A stretch of 64,000 nucleotides of DNA, from assembly GCF_021738965.1 (NCBI RefSeq), contig NZ_JAKKOQ010000006.1, forward strand, positions 1 to 64,000, in the 5' to 3' direction. The DNA is from Gordonia zhenghanii (GTDB taxonomy: Bacteria; Actinomycetota; Actinomycetes; Mycobacteriales; Mycobacteriaceae). The translations under genes and the position numbers were made by a program. The notes under the pieces were generated by a model. The model did not search any database. It was given only the letters and a program-made list of their open reading frames with translations, and had not been told where the DNA came from. Of this stretch, positions 1 through 7,078 are shown one piece after another (positions within the stretch are counted from its first letter, which is position 1; every line of letters begins with the position of its first letter).

Positions 1-102
1 GGAGGGGAAACGCCCGGCCCCATTCCGAACCCGGAAGCTAAGCCCTCCAGCGCCGATGGTACTGCACTTTAATCAGTGTGGGAGAGTAGGACACCGCCGA
101 AC
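1..102 (+). rRNA. rrf: 5S ribosomal RNA, 3' part (5' end outside window)
   Basis: The sequence shows the conserved 5S core (CCCCATTCCGAACCCGGAAG at about 19-38, then the AAGCCCTCCAGCGCCGATGG helix region) and ends near the GGGAGAGTAGG...CCGCC helix. The first roughly 15 bases are missing because the window starts inside the gene. A strong terminator follows within 15 bases, so this is the end of an rrn operon. Confidence 0.93.
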
Positions 103-110
103 TAAACATC

Positions 111-148
111 GTAGAGCCCCCAACACATCCGTGTGTTGGGGGCTCTAC
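111..148 (+). terminator. rrn operon terminator
   Basis: A near-perfect hairpin of about 18 bp (GTAGAGCCCCCAACACA ... TGTGTTGGGGGCTCTAC) directly follows the 5S rRNA. There is little T-tract, as is usual in high-GC actinobacteria. Confidence 0.85.
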
Positions 149-198
149 CACTATCTACACACTTATAGAACTCGCAGCGGCACGTAACCCCGTTCGCT

Positions 199-712
199 GG
201 TCGAGCGGAGTCGAGACCCTCGTGCGTACAGCGGATCTCGACTCCGCTCGATCAACGAAGAAGCCGCTCAACCCGCCGGTCGAGCGAAGTCGAGACCCTC
301 GTATGTACGACGGATCTCGACTCCGCTCGATCAACAGGGTGGCGGGTTTGCGCTTGTAGCTCACTGCCGCGTACAGCGGATCTCGACTCCGCTCGATCAA
401 CGAAGAAGACACCCACCCCGCCGGTCGAGCGAAGTCGAGACCCTCGTGCGTACGGCGGATCTCGACTCCGCTCGATCAACGAGGTTGGCGGGCCGCGCTG
501 TGGCTCACTGCGGCGTAGAGCGGATCTCGACTCCGCTCGATCAACCGAGGCGGCGGGCCCGCGTCCTGGCCTCACAGCGGTACACGCCCACCCTGCTCGT
601 CGAGCGGAGTCGAGACCTCCTGGCGTACAGCGGATCTCGACTCCGCTCGATCAACGCGATTGGTGGGTGAGAGGTCCAGCCTGACGACGGTTCTGGACGC
701 CGCTCGATCAAC
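199..712. repeat. Array of palindromic repeats (GGTCGAGCGGAGTCGAGA ... TCTCGACTCCGCTCGATCAAC)
   Basis: This gene-free stretch holds several copies of an imperfect palindrome about 58 bp long: a left arm GGTCGAGCG(G/A)AGTCGAGA, a spacer of about 18 bases (CCCTCGTGCGTACAGCGG or similar) and a right arm TCTCGACTCCGCTCGATCAAC. Full units lie at about 199-256, 278-335, 423-480 and 599-655. Right half-units lie at about 377-401, 521-545 and (degenerate) 695-712. The small reading frames here only translate the repeats. The same family recurs at 5248, 24555, 27011 and 61941. Confidence 0.9.
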
Positions 713-764
713 GTGGGTGGTGCGTTATAGCGGAGCACGCCCCATTCTTACTGGTCGCGCAAAC

Positions 765-793
765 AGCCCGGGTCGTCGACGACGACCCGGGCT
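765..793 (-). terminator. Hairpin after the ipd operon
   Basis: AGCCCGGGTCGTC ... GACGACCCGGGCT is a perfect inverted repeat 17 bases past the ipdC stop codon. It is placed to end the minus-strand echA20-ipdABC transcript. Confidence 0.75.
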
Positions 794-809
794 GAAGTGC
801 TCTGACGAG

Positions 810-1892
810 TCAGAGGAGGGCAGACAGGGCGGTGAGCCGCTCGTGCGCCTGCGTCATGATGGACTGGATCAATTCGTCACAAGACGGGAGGTCGTTGATC
901 ATTCCGACGACCTGACCGGAAGCGAGCACACCCGCATCGGTGTTCCCCTCGACGAGGCCTGCCTTCAGCAACATGGGCGTGTTGCCTGCCATGATGATCT
1001 GCTGCCAGGTCCGTTCACCGGACTTGCGCATCGAGGCGCCGTCGCGGAGCATCGTGGTCCAGCGCATGCCCGTCATCTGCTTGAACTCGTTGGCATTGCG
1101 GGCTGCGGCGATGAGTGCCTTCGGGCGTGAACCGCTCTCGAGTGCCTCGACGAGTCGGGTGCGGAGCACGCGATGCGGCATCCCGTCGACCTTGGTCGAG
1201 ACGACAGTGTCGTTCAACGTGCGGTCCAGGTACTCCTGTTTGACGCTGTCCGGGACCGCCGAATCGGACGTCAGCAGGAAGCGAGTGCCCATCGCTACGC
1301 CGTCGGCTCCGTAGCCGAGCGCTGCCACCAGTCCCCGGCCGTCGAAGAATCCGCCGGCAGCGACCACCGGAATCGACGTCTTGCCCGGTCCACCGAGTGC
1401 GTCGACCACGGAAGGCAAGAGGAGAGTGGTCGCGACGGGTCCCGTGTGGCCGCCGCCCTCACCGCCCTGCACGATCACGGCGTCCGCGCCCCACGAGGCG
1501 ACTTTGACCGCATGCTTGGCCGCTCCGATGGACGGAACGACGGCCAAGCCATGATCTTTCAACTTCGCGATCAGATCAGGCTTCGGGGCGAGCGCGAAGG
1601 AAGCGACCTTGACGCCTTCGCGGATGAGCAGGTCCACCCGCTCGGCTGCGTCGGTGGCGTCCGCCCGAAGATTCACACCGAACGGCTTGTCGGTCAACGT
1701 CTTCGTCTTCTTGATCGCGAACTCGAGCTCGTCGTACGTCATCGTCGCCGATGCGAGGATCCCCAGTCCGCCTGCATTCGCGGTGGCCGCGGTGAGTGAC
1801 GGTCCCGAGACCCAGCCCATACCGGTCTGCACCACCGGGTACTTGACTCCGGCGAGTTCGGTGAACCGGGTGCTCAGAGCGGGAGCGGTCAC
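810..1892 (-). CDS. ipdC: IpdC, nitronate-monooxygenase-family flavoprotein of steroid C/D-ring degradation
   Basis: 360 aa, homologous to M. tuberculosis Rv3553 (IpdC), an FMN-binding TIM-barrel protein needed to process the CoA-thioester of the last two steroid rings. Visible signatures are the N-terminal PVVQTGMGWVSGP, the flavin-phosphate motif QGGEGGGHTG at about 142-151, and VAAGGFFDGRG at about 175-185. The GTG start is chosen because its GTGA overlaps the ipdB stop (4 bases) and the protein then begins at the family's usual N-terminus; longer reading frames upstream run antisense-like through ipdB. It is the last gene of echA20-ipdA-ipdB-ipdC. The family name should not be read as nitronate oxidation: IpdC acts in the ring pathway, and its exact reaction is assigned only from related organisms. 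Confidence 0.92.
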   Translation of the reverse strand: MTAPALSTRFTELAGVKYPVVQTGMGWVSGPSLTAATANAGGLGILASATMTYDELEFAIKKTKTLTDKPFGVNLRADATDAAERVDLLIREGVKVASFALAPKPDLIAKLKDHGLAVVPSIGAAKHAVKVASWGADAVIVQGGEGGGHTGPVATTLLLPSVVDALGGPGKTSIPVVAAGGFFDGRGLVAALGYGADGVAMGTRFLLTSDSAVPDSVKQEYLDRTLNDTVVSTKVDGMPHRVLRTRLVEALESGSRPKALIAAARNANEFKQMTGMRWTTMLRDGASMRKSGERTWQQIIMAGNTPMLLKAGLVEGNTDAGVLASGQVVGMINDLPSCDELIQSIMTQAHERLTALSALL

Positions 1893-2644
1893 GATTTGAC
1901 CTCGCGGTTGCGCGTCGCCTTCGGGTCGAGCACATCGCGGATGATGCGGAGTTGCTCGTCGGTCGGAGTCTCGGTGACCGGTGCGGCCTCGAGTCCAGCG
2001 ACGGGGAATCCCGTGTTCTCGGCGACCTCGTCGGCCGTCACCCCGGGATGAAGCGAGCGTGCCCGCATCGTGTGTCCCGGGCCGTCGAAGTCGAAGACAC
2101 CCAGGTTGGTGACGACGCGGTGGATGTTCAACGAGTCGAATGCCGGGTTGCTGCCGTCGACCTTGTCGAAGCCGACGCCGCACACGATGTCGACGGTCTC
2201 GACGAACACGCGTGTGGAGTGGCGAGCCACCCAGTAGCTGGTCGGATGTCCGAGCGTGTTGCCGGGCGCGCCACGCAATCCGAACATTTGGCGCGTCGGC
2301 TGTTGAAGTGGTCCGAACGCAGACAGATTCTGGTTGCCGAACCGGTCGATCTGGTTGGCGCCCATGACGACATGGCGGCGGCCGCCTCCGATGACGTCGA
2401 AGACCTTGCGGAACGGCATCCACCCCTCGGCTGCGCCGGACTGGCCGACGGCAGGTGTGTCGGCGAGGATCAGCGCTTCGCCGTCGGTGATGAGGAGGTC
2501 GGGCTCGGTGGTCAGACGCGCGAGACGGGCGCCGATCAAGGGCGTCGGCGCCATCGGCGACGCCATGATCTCGCCGGATCCGGTGAAGATGTCTGCGCAG
2601 GCTGCGACACAGTACTCGGCGCGGGTGATGTCGGTGGTGCTCAC
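1889..2644 (-). CDS. ipdB: IpdB, beta subunit of the ring-C-cleaving COCHEA-CoA hydrolase
   Basis: 251 aa. It has the CoA-transferase family I fold and pairs with IpdA. In M. tuberculosis IpdAB (Rv3551-3552) hydrolyses the last carbocyclic ring of COCHEA-CoA rather than transferring CoA. The text shows the beta-subunit pattern LITDGEALIL, GGGRRHVVMGANQIDRFGNQN and CGVGFDKVDGSNP. The GTG start overlaps the ipdA stop by 4 bases (GTGA) and has AGGAGGAGAA upstream; its own stop overlaps the ipdC start in the same way, so the three genes look translationally coupled. Confidence 0.93.
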   Translation of the reverse strand: MSTTDITRAEYCVAACADIFTGSGEIMASPMAPTPLIGARLARLTTEPDLLITDGEALILADTPAVGQSGAAEGWMPFRKVFDVIGGGRRHVVMGANQIDRFGNQNLSAFGPLQQPTRQMFGLRGAPGNTLGHPTSYWVARHSTRVFVETVDIVCGVGFDKVDGSNPAFDSLNIHRVVTNLGVFDFDGPGHTMRARSLHPGVTADEVAENTGFPVAGLEAAPVTETPTDEQLRIIRDVLDPKATRNREVKS

Positions 2645-3534
2645 TTGTTCTCCTCCTGCTCCGCGTGCCAGCGGATGACTTCCTCCTGGTACGTGGCCTC
2701 GTCGACGTCGAGGAAGCGCGTCCGGAACGCGGCCCACGACTGCTCGTCGCCGGCGGACTCGGCGTAGAAGCGCTGGAACGACTCGTCGCGGCGATAGGCG
2801 CCCGCGAATGTGAAGTGCGCTCCGTTCGGCGCGCTGACGACCCGGTCGACGTCCATCCGATTGAGGAGGAGACGCTCGTTGGGCGCCTCGGCCATCAGTT
2901 CCTCGGTGGAGACGATGCGGTCGACCTCCAGGTAGCGGCGTTGCGCCGCTGCCAGGTACAGGCCGTCGAAGTAGGGGTCGATGCCGGTGTAGGCGGCGTT
3001 CCCGTGGGCGTCCGCGACGTCGAGGTGGACGAAAGCCGCATCGAGGGTCAGCGCGGGCATCGCGACCAACGTCTGGGTGCGACCGTCCGCATCCGGGTAC
3101 GGCGACTGAACTGTCTTCAGTTCGCCCTGCCAGAAGTCGAATGCCGCGGACCCGAGCCCGGCGCGGATCGGCATGAACGGCAGGCGGGCGGCCGCAGCCT
3201 GCAGACCGCACTTGACCATGCCCTCGTCCATCTCACGCGACTCGATGGCGCCGGAGGTCCGGGCCTTCGCGAACCACGGATCGTAGAACGGCGCGGAGTC
3301 CAGGGAGACGAACCCGTAGTAGGCGCGGCGGACCTTGCCCGCGGCACACAGCAGCCCAAGGTCGGGTCCGCCATAAGTGACGACGGTCAGATCCTTCACG
3401 TCGCTGCGTGCGATCGCCCGGACGAGGGCCATCGGCTTACGTCGAGATCCCCACCCGCCGATCCCGATCGTCATACCGTCGCGGAGTTCGGCGACGACGT
3501 CGTCGAGCGAACTCGTCTTGTCTCGAAAACCCAT
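2641..3534 (-). CDS. ipdA: IpdA, alpha subunit of the ring-C-cleaving COCHEA-CoA hydrolase
   Basis: 297 aa, homologue of Rv3551. The N-terminus MGFRDKTSSLDDVVAELRDG and the glycine-rich GMTIGIGGWGSRRKP are typical of alpha-type CoA-transferase-fold subunits. The middle part (PFYDPWFAKART, EMDEGMVKCGLQAAA, LPFMPIRAGLGS) matches the IpdA subgroup. The gene starts 3 bases after the echA20 stop and overlaps ipdB by 4 bases. With IpdB it forms a heteromeric hydrolase acting on the single-ring CoA thioester left after ring D opening. Confidence 0.93.
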   Translation of the reverse strand: MGFRDKTSSLDDVVAELRDGMTIGIGGWGSRRKPMALVRAIARSDVKDLTVVTYGGPDLGLLCAAGKVRRAYYGFVSLDSAPFYDPWFAKARTSGAIESREMDEGMVKCGLQAAAARLPFMPIRAGLGSAAFDFWQGELKTVQSPYPDADGRTQTLVAMPALTLDAAFVHLDVADAHGNAAYTGIDPYFDGLYLAAAQRRYLEVDRIVSTEELMAEAPNERLLLNRMDVDRVVSAPNGAHFTFAGAYRRDESFQRFYAESAGDEQSWAAFRTRFLDVDEATYQEEVIRWHAEQEENK

Positions 3535-3537
3535 TCC

Positions 3538-4296
3538 TCAGTTCCCTTTCGGCTTGCCGGTCTCGACGAACGCGTCACGGTGTTCGTCGCTCACTCCGGC
3601 CAGATTCAATTCGTAGGTGTATCGCTGCTCGAGCAGGTAGCTCGTCTTGACGTCGACCGGATCGATTCCGTTGATCGCCGCCTTCGCTGCGCGGATCACC
3701 CGAGTGTCCTTGGCGTCGATCTTTCGGGCGACGTCGAGTGCGGCGTCGAGCAGTTCCTCACGAGGGACGGCCCGGTACACCGAACCGAAGTGGACGAGTT
3801 GCTCGGCAGTCGCGTTCTGCGCGGTGTAGTACAGCGTCCGCATCATGTGCTGCGGGACGAGTCGCGCGAGGTGAGTCGCGGCCCCGAGCGCTCCACGATC
3901 GACTTCGGGGAGCCCGAAGACCGCATCGTCGGATGCGACGATCACGTCGGCGTTGCCGACGAGTCCGATGCCGCCGCCGACGCAGAAGCCGTTGACCGCG
4001 ACGATCACCGGGACGGCGCAGTCGTAGACGGCGGAGAACGCAGCGGCGCAGCCCTTGTTGGCGGCGACGAGCGCGTCGAAACCCGCCGACTCCTGCATCT
4101 CCTTGATGTCGACGCCCGCGTTGAAGCCACGGCCTTCGGCCCGCAAGATCACGACGGTTGTCTCGGGGTCGTCGCCAGCGGCGCGAATGTCGTCGGCCAA
4201 TTGAAACCATGCTGTGCTCGGCAGCGCGTTGACCGGTGGAAAGTCGACGGTCACGGTGACGATGCCTGATTCGATGCGGTCGGTGGTGATCGGCAC
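3538..4296 (-). CDS. echA20: EchA20, crotonase-fold hydrolase opening steroid ring D
   Basis: 252 aa crotonase-family protein, homologue of Rv3550. In M. tuberculosis EchA20 hydrolyses ring D of HIEC-CoA to give the IpdAB substrate. Oxyanion-hole segments are visible: GRGFNAGVDIKEM (about 54-66) and NGFCVGGGIGLVGNADV. It is the first gene of the minus-strand ipd operon. The KstR2-like operator lies 28 bases upstream of its ATG, in the 62-base gap shared with ipdF. Confidence 0.92.
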   Translation of the reverse strand: MPITTDRIESGIVTVTVDFPPVNALPSTAWFQLADDIRAAGDDPETTVVILRAEGRGFNAGVDIKEMQESAGFDALVAANKGCAAAFSAVYDCAVPVIVAVNGFCVGGGIGLVGNADVIVASDDAVFGLPEVDRGALGAATHLARLVPQHMMRTLYYTAQNATAEQLVHFGSVYRAVPREELLDAALDVARKIDAKDTRVIRAAKAAINGIDPVDVKTSYLLEQRYTYELNLAGVSDEHRDAFVETGKPKGN

Positions 4297-4323
4297 ACCT
4301 GCTCCTTACATTCCGCAGTACCC

Positions 4324-4339
4324 AAGCAAATGCTTGCTT
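4324..4339. promoter_or_regulatory. KstR2-like operator between echA20 and ipdF
   Basis: The core AGCAAATGCTTGCT (4325-4338) matches the published KstR2 pattern AnCAAGnnCTTGnT except for one base (A for G at position 6). It sits in the divergent gap between two genes that belong to the KstR2 regulon in mycobacteria, which makes a functional site likely. The regulator gene is not in the window. Confidence 0.75.
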
Positions 4340-4358
4340 GTCCGGTAGGGTAGCACTC

Positions 4359-5147
4359 ATGAGTGAAACAGCGCATACGCCTGCCGATCTCGGTATCGCA
4401 GGTTCGACGGTCCTGGTGACCGGCGGCGTTCGCGGCGTCGGAGCAGGAATCGCCGACGTCCTGGAGGGGCTGGGGGCGACTGTCGTCGTCTGTGCTCGCC
4501 GCCCTCCCGACGAGCCTGTCGACGGCCGAGACTTCCATTCGTGTGATGTCCGAGACCCGGATGCGGTCGCTGCGATGATCGAGGCGGTCGTCGCTCGACA
4601 CGGACGGCTCGACGGGCTGGTCAACAACGCGGGCGGATCGCCGTTCGCATTGGCGGCCGATGCCTCGGACCGGTTCACGCAGAAGATTCTCGAACTGAAC
4701 CTCCTCGCGCCGATGATCGTTACGCGCGCCGCACAGGCTGTGATGGCGAGGCAAGAGGACGGCGGCGCCGTCGTCAACGTCTCGAGCGTCAGCGGTCACC
4801 GACCGTCGCCCGGGACGTCGGCGTACGGAGCAGCCAAGGCCGGGCTGGACAACCTGACCCAGTCCCTGGCTGTCGAGTGGGCTCCGGCGGTCCGGTTGAA
4901 CTCCGTCGTCTGCGGCCCCGTCCAGACGGAACTGTCGCACCTGCACTACGGAGACGACGCCGGGATCGCCGCTGTCGGCGAGACCATCCCGATGGGGAGG
5001 CTGGCGTCGCCAGTCGACGTAGGTCGGGCCGTGGCCTTCCTCCTGTCGCCGTTGGCCTCCTACATCACCGGTTCGACGCTCACCGTCCACGGTGGAGGCG
5101 AGAAGCCGGCGTTCCTCTCGGCGTCGAACGCCGACAACGCGGTGTGA
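4359..5147 (+). CDS. ipdF: IpdF-like short-chain dehydrogenase
   Basis: 262 aa SDR, homologue of Rv3549c, divergent from the echA20-ipdABC operon as in M. tuberculosis. In that pathway IpdF oxidises the 5-hydroxyl of the two-ring CoA thioester. Visible are the nucleotide-binding TGGVRGVGAGI near residue 26, NNAGG, and the catalytic SAYGAAK (YxxxK). ATG 4359 is chosen because an upstream in-frame TTG (4338) lies inside the KstR2-like operator. It is probably co-transcribed with the SDR gene starting at 5229. Confidence 0.88.
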   Translation: MSETAHTPADLGIAGSTVLVTGGVRGVGAGIADVLEGLGATVVVCARRPPDEPVDGRDFHSCDVRDPDAVAAMIEAVVARHGRLDGLVNNAGGSPFALAADASDRFTQKILELNLLAPMIVTRAAQAVMARQEDGGAVVNVSSVSGHRPSPGTSAYGAAKAGLDNLTQSLAVEWAPAVRLNSVVCGPVQTELSHLHYGDDAGIAAVGETIPMGRLASPVDVGRAVAFLLSPLASYITGSTLTVHGGGEKPAFLSASNADNAV

Positions 5148-5228
5148 GACGTCCGGCCCGTTCGCGAGCCGCGTCTGACGAAACTGCCTGACGAACCTAC
5201 AAGTGCCAGAACAGGAAGTGATTGAACA

Positions 5229-6200
5229 GTGACAGAGGGAAGAGATCTCGACTCCGCTCGATCAACGGAAGACGACTCCGCTCGATCGGCGGAAGGCGAC
5301 TCCGCTCGATCAACGGAAGGTACCGCTCGCGTCGTCATCGTGACGGGCGCCGGGCAGGGGATTGGTCGCGCGCATGCTCTCGCATTCGCCGCAGAGGGCG
5401 TGAAAGTCGTCGTCAACGACTACGCTGCCGACTCCGCCGAGTCCGTGGTGGCAGAGATCGTCGAGTCGGGTGGCGAGGCCGTGGTCGCCGCGGGCGACGT
5501 CGCGGACTGGGACACCGGTGCGGGCATCGTGCAGAAGGCGATCGACTCGTTCGGACGTCTCGACGCGCTCGTGAACAACGCCGGATTCCTGCGCGATCGC
5601 ATGTTGGTGTCATTGAGTGAAGAAGAGTGGGACTCGGTGGTGCGAGTGCATCTCAAGGGGCATTTCGTGATGCTTCGGCACGCGGCTGCGTACTGGCGCA
5701 GCGAGGCGAAGGCCGGTCGGACCCCGCAGGCACGCATCGTCAACACGTCGTCGGGTGCGGGCATCTTCGGCTCGGTCGGGCAGGGCAACTATGCGGCAGC
5801 GAAGGCCGCCATCGCCGAGCTGACGATTCAGGCGGCTACCGAGCTCGGCGGCTACGGGATCACGGTGAACGCCATCGCACCGTCCGCTCGCACGCAGATG
5901 ACGCTCGGTGCAGGCGGCGAGATGGCCGAGCAGATGGCGGCGCCGGAAGACGGCTCGTTCGACGCGATGGACCCGGCGAACATCTCGCCCCTCGTCGTGT
6001 GGCTCGCCTCCGCCGACGCCGGTGACGTCACCGGCCGCTTGTTCGAGGTCGAGGGCGGGGTCGTGACTGTTCTCGACGCCTGGCAGCGCGCCGCGACCGC
6101 CGACAACGGTGCACGGTGGGAGCAGGGTGAACTCTCCAGCGTTGTACCCCGGCTCGTCGCCGAGTCGCCGAATCCGGTCAAGGTGTACGGCGCCCGCTGA
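5229..6200 (+). CDS. Short-chain dehydrogenase (Rv3548c-like) with a repeat-encoded N-terminus
   Basis: 323 aa. From residue 35 it is an ordinary SDR: VTGAGQGIGRAHA (about 38-50), NNAGFLRDRM and the catalytic NYAAAKAA (YxxxK). It resembles Rv3548c and the Hsd4A type, and its place after ipdF supports a role in sterol CoA-thioester oxidation; the substrate is unknown. Oddity: residues about 6-31 are three 8-residue repeats (DSARST/AE type) encoded by the palindromic repeat family found elsewhere in the window. The GTG at 5229 has AGGAAG about 11 bases upstream and is the only start seen before the repeats. A later start would give a normal-length SDR. Confidence 0.85.
   Translation: MTEGRDLDSARSTEDDSARSAEGDSARSTEGTARVVIVTGAGQGIGRAHALAFAAEGVKVVVNDYAADSAESVVAEIVESGGEAVVAAGDVADWDTGAGIVQKAIDSFGRLDALVNNAGFLRDRMLVSLSEEEWDSVVRVHLKGHFVMLRHAAAYWRSEAKAGRTPQARIVNTSSGAGIFGSVGQGNYAAAKAAIAELTIQAATELGGYGITVNAIAPSARTQMTLGAGGEMAEQMAAPEDGSFDAMDPANISPLVVWLASADAGDVTGRLFEVEGGVVTVLDAWQRAATADNGARWEQGELSSVVPRLVAESPNPVKVYGAR
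5248..5319 (+). repeat. Three in-frame 24-bp repeats inside the SDR gene
   Basis: Units at about 5249-5271, 5272-5295 and 5296-5319 share CGACTCCGCTCGATC(A/G)(A/G)CGGAAG. They are the right arm of the palindromic repeat family seen at 199-712, here in tandem with a period divisible by three, so the reading frame stays open. Confidence 0.9.
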
Positions 6201-6216
6201 CCGACGCTCGCGCAGT

Positions 6217-6254
6217 CGAGGCCCCGCACTCCGAAATCGGAGTGCGGGGCCTCG
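6217..6254. terminator. Bidirectional terminator between convergent genes
   Basis: CGAGGCCCCGCACTCCGA and its exact complement are separated by two bases. The hairpin lies 16 bases after the SDR stop and 26 bases before the end of the convergent gene at 6281, and can serve both. Confidence 0.85.
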
Positions 6255-6280
6255 ATTCTGCTATGGGAGCGGGCGTTCCG

Positions 6281-6943
6281 TCAGGCGGTCGCGCCGGGGG
6301 CGCGGACGACCATCGGGACGCCGGGGAAGTAGGCGGCCATCTCCGAACGGCAACGGCGGAGTGCGGCCACGCCGTAACCCTTCTTGCGGCTCTCCGGACG
6401 GATCCAGATGCGGACATCGACTTCGCCGCCGACGAGCTCCCCGAAGACGATGCCGATCTTGTCATCGTTCTCGACCGCGACCAGCCAGACAGCGTCCTCG
6501 TTGTCGACGCGTCCGACCCCTTGCGCGATCTCGTCGCCGATCTCGCCGGCCGGTGCGCCCGAGCCGTCACCCGCGACGCCCTGTTCAGCGGTGCGCTCGG
6601 TGAACAGGTCTGCGTCGTCGCTCGCGGAGAACGGACGCAGGTTCAGCGTATCGCCGCTGCTGGCCGGTCGGTCGGCGAGCGTGAACGTGATCTCGTGGTT
6701 GAGATCGTCGAGCTCGCTCTGGTTCTTGCGGCGTCCCTCTTTGGTCAACTGATGCAGCGACATGTTGAGGACGGCTTCGGCTCCGAGCTGAGACTTCCCG
6801 AGGAGCTGGGAGATCGCGGCGGCCGCGGAGTCCCGGTCGTCGGCTTCGACGATCGTGTCCAGAACCTCGTGACGCCGCTCGAGGGCGGTGAGCAATGCAT
6901 CGGTGATGTCGCGACGGGTGGTTGCCTGGTCCAAATCAGTCAT
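6281..6943 (-). CDS. GyrA-tower-like helical segment fused to a GNAT acetyltransferase-like domain
   Basis: 220 aa. Residues about 16-85 resemble the coiled-coil tower segment of DNA gyrase/topoisomerase IV subunit A: ALLTALERRHEVLDTIV, then QLGAEAVLNMSLHQLTKEGR, comparable to the 'QAxAILDMxLxxLTxLE' signature. None of the GyrA breakage-reunion parts (catalytic tyrosine, winged helix) are present. Residues about 100-220 look like a GNAT fold: LRPFSASDDADLF, AVWLVAVENDDKIGIVFGEL, VRIWIRPESRKKGYGVAALR with an R-x-x-G-x-G/A-like CoA loop. The gene is single, convergent with the SDR, and starts 111 bases upstream of and divergent to the fadD8-like operator region. Similar proteins are sometimes annotated 'DNA gyrase subunit A', which the sequence does not justify. 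Function unknown. Confidence 0.75.
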   Translation of the reverse strand: MTDLDQATTRRDITDALLTALERRHEVLDTIVEADDRDSAAAAISQLLGKSQLGAEAVLNMSLHQLTKEGRRKNQSELDDLNHEITFTLADRPASSGDTLNLRPFSASDDADLFTERTAEQGVAGDGSGAPAGEIGDEIAQGVGRVDNEDAVWLVAVENDDKIGIVFGELVGGEVDVRIWIRPESRKKGYGVAALRRCRSEMAAYFPGVPMVVRAPGATA

Positions 6944-7054
6944 AGACCGATCGTTGCACGACTTCTCTGTTACCGGCAGGTCTACCGAAGGGTAAGTTCG
7001 CGGCGCTGCCGATGGTGTGGGGCAACGGGTTTCGGCGAGTCACTTTCACAAATC

Positions 7055-7068
7055 TAGAACACGTTCTA
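7055..7068. promoter_or_regulatory. KstR-type operator before the fadD8-like gene
   Basis: TAGAACACGTTCTA is an exact match to TNNAACNNGTTNNA. It ends only 10 bases before the ATG at 7079. Confidence 0.85.
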
Positions 7069-7078
7069 GTCTGGTGTG

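Noticed and set aside
199..712. CRISPR array
   Set aside because: Units are inverted repeats with irregular distances, spacers are near-identical rather than unique, and no cas genes are present.
155..738. Several small open frames in the 5' repeat block with recurring (L/V)xERSRD peptides
   Set aside because: They are translations of the palindromic repeat arms in different frames, with no ribosome-binding sites or conserved domains.
810..1892. A true nitronate monooxygenase
   Set aside because: Operon position and overlap with ipdB/ipdA identify it as IpdC of steroid degradation.
2665..4269. 534-codon plus-strand open frame opposite ipdB-ipdA-echA20
   Set aside because: High-GC shadow of three well-identified overlapping genes; the translation is Arg/Asp/Val-rich with no domain.
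6281..6943. A truncated gyrase A gene
   Set aside because: The frame is intact from ATG to stop and the second half is an acetyltransferase-like domain, so it is not gyrA decay.
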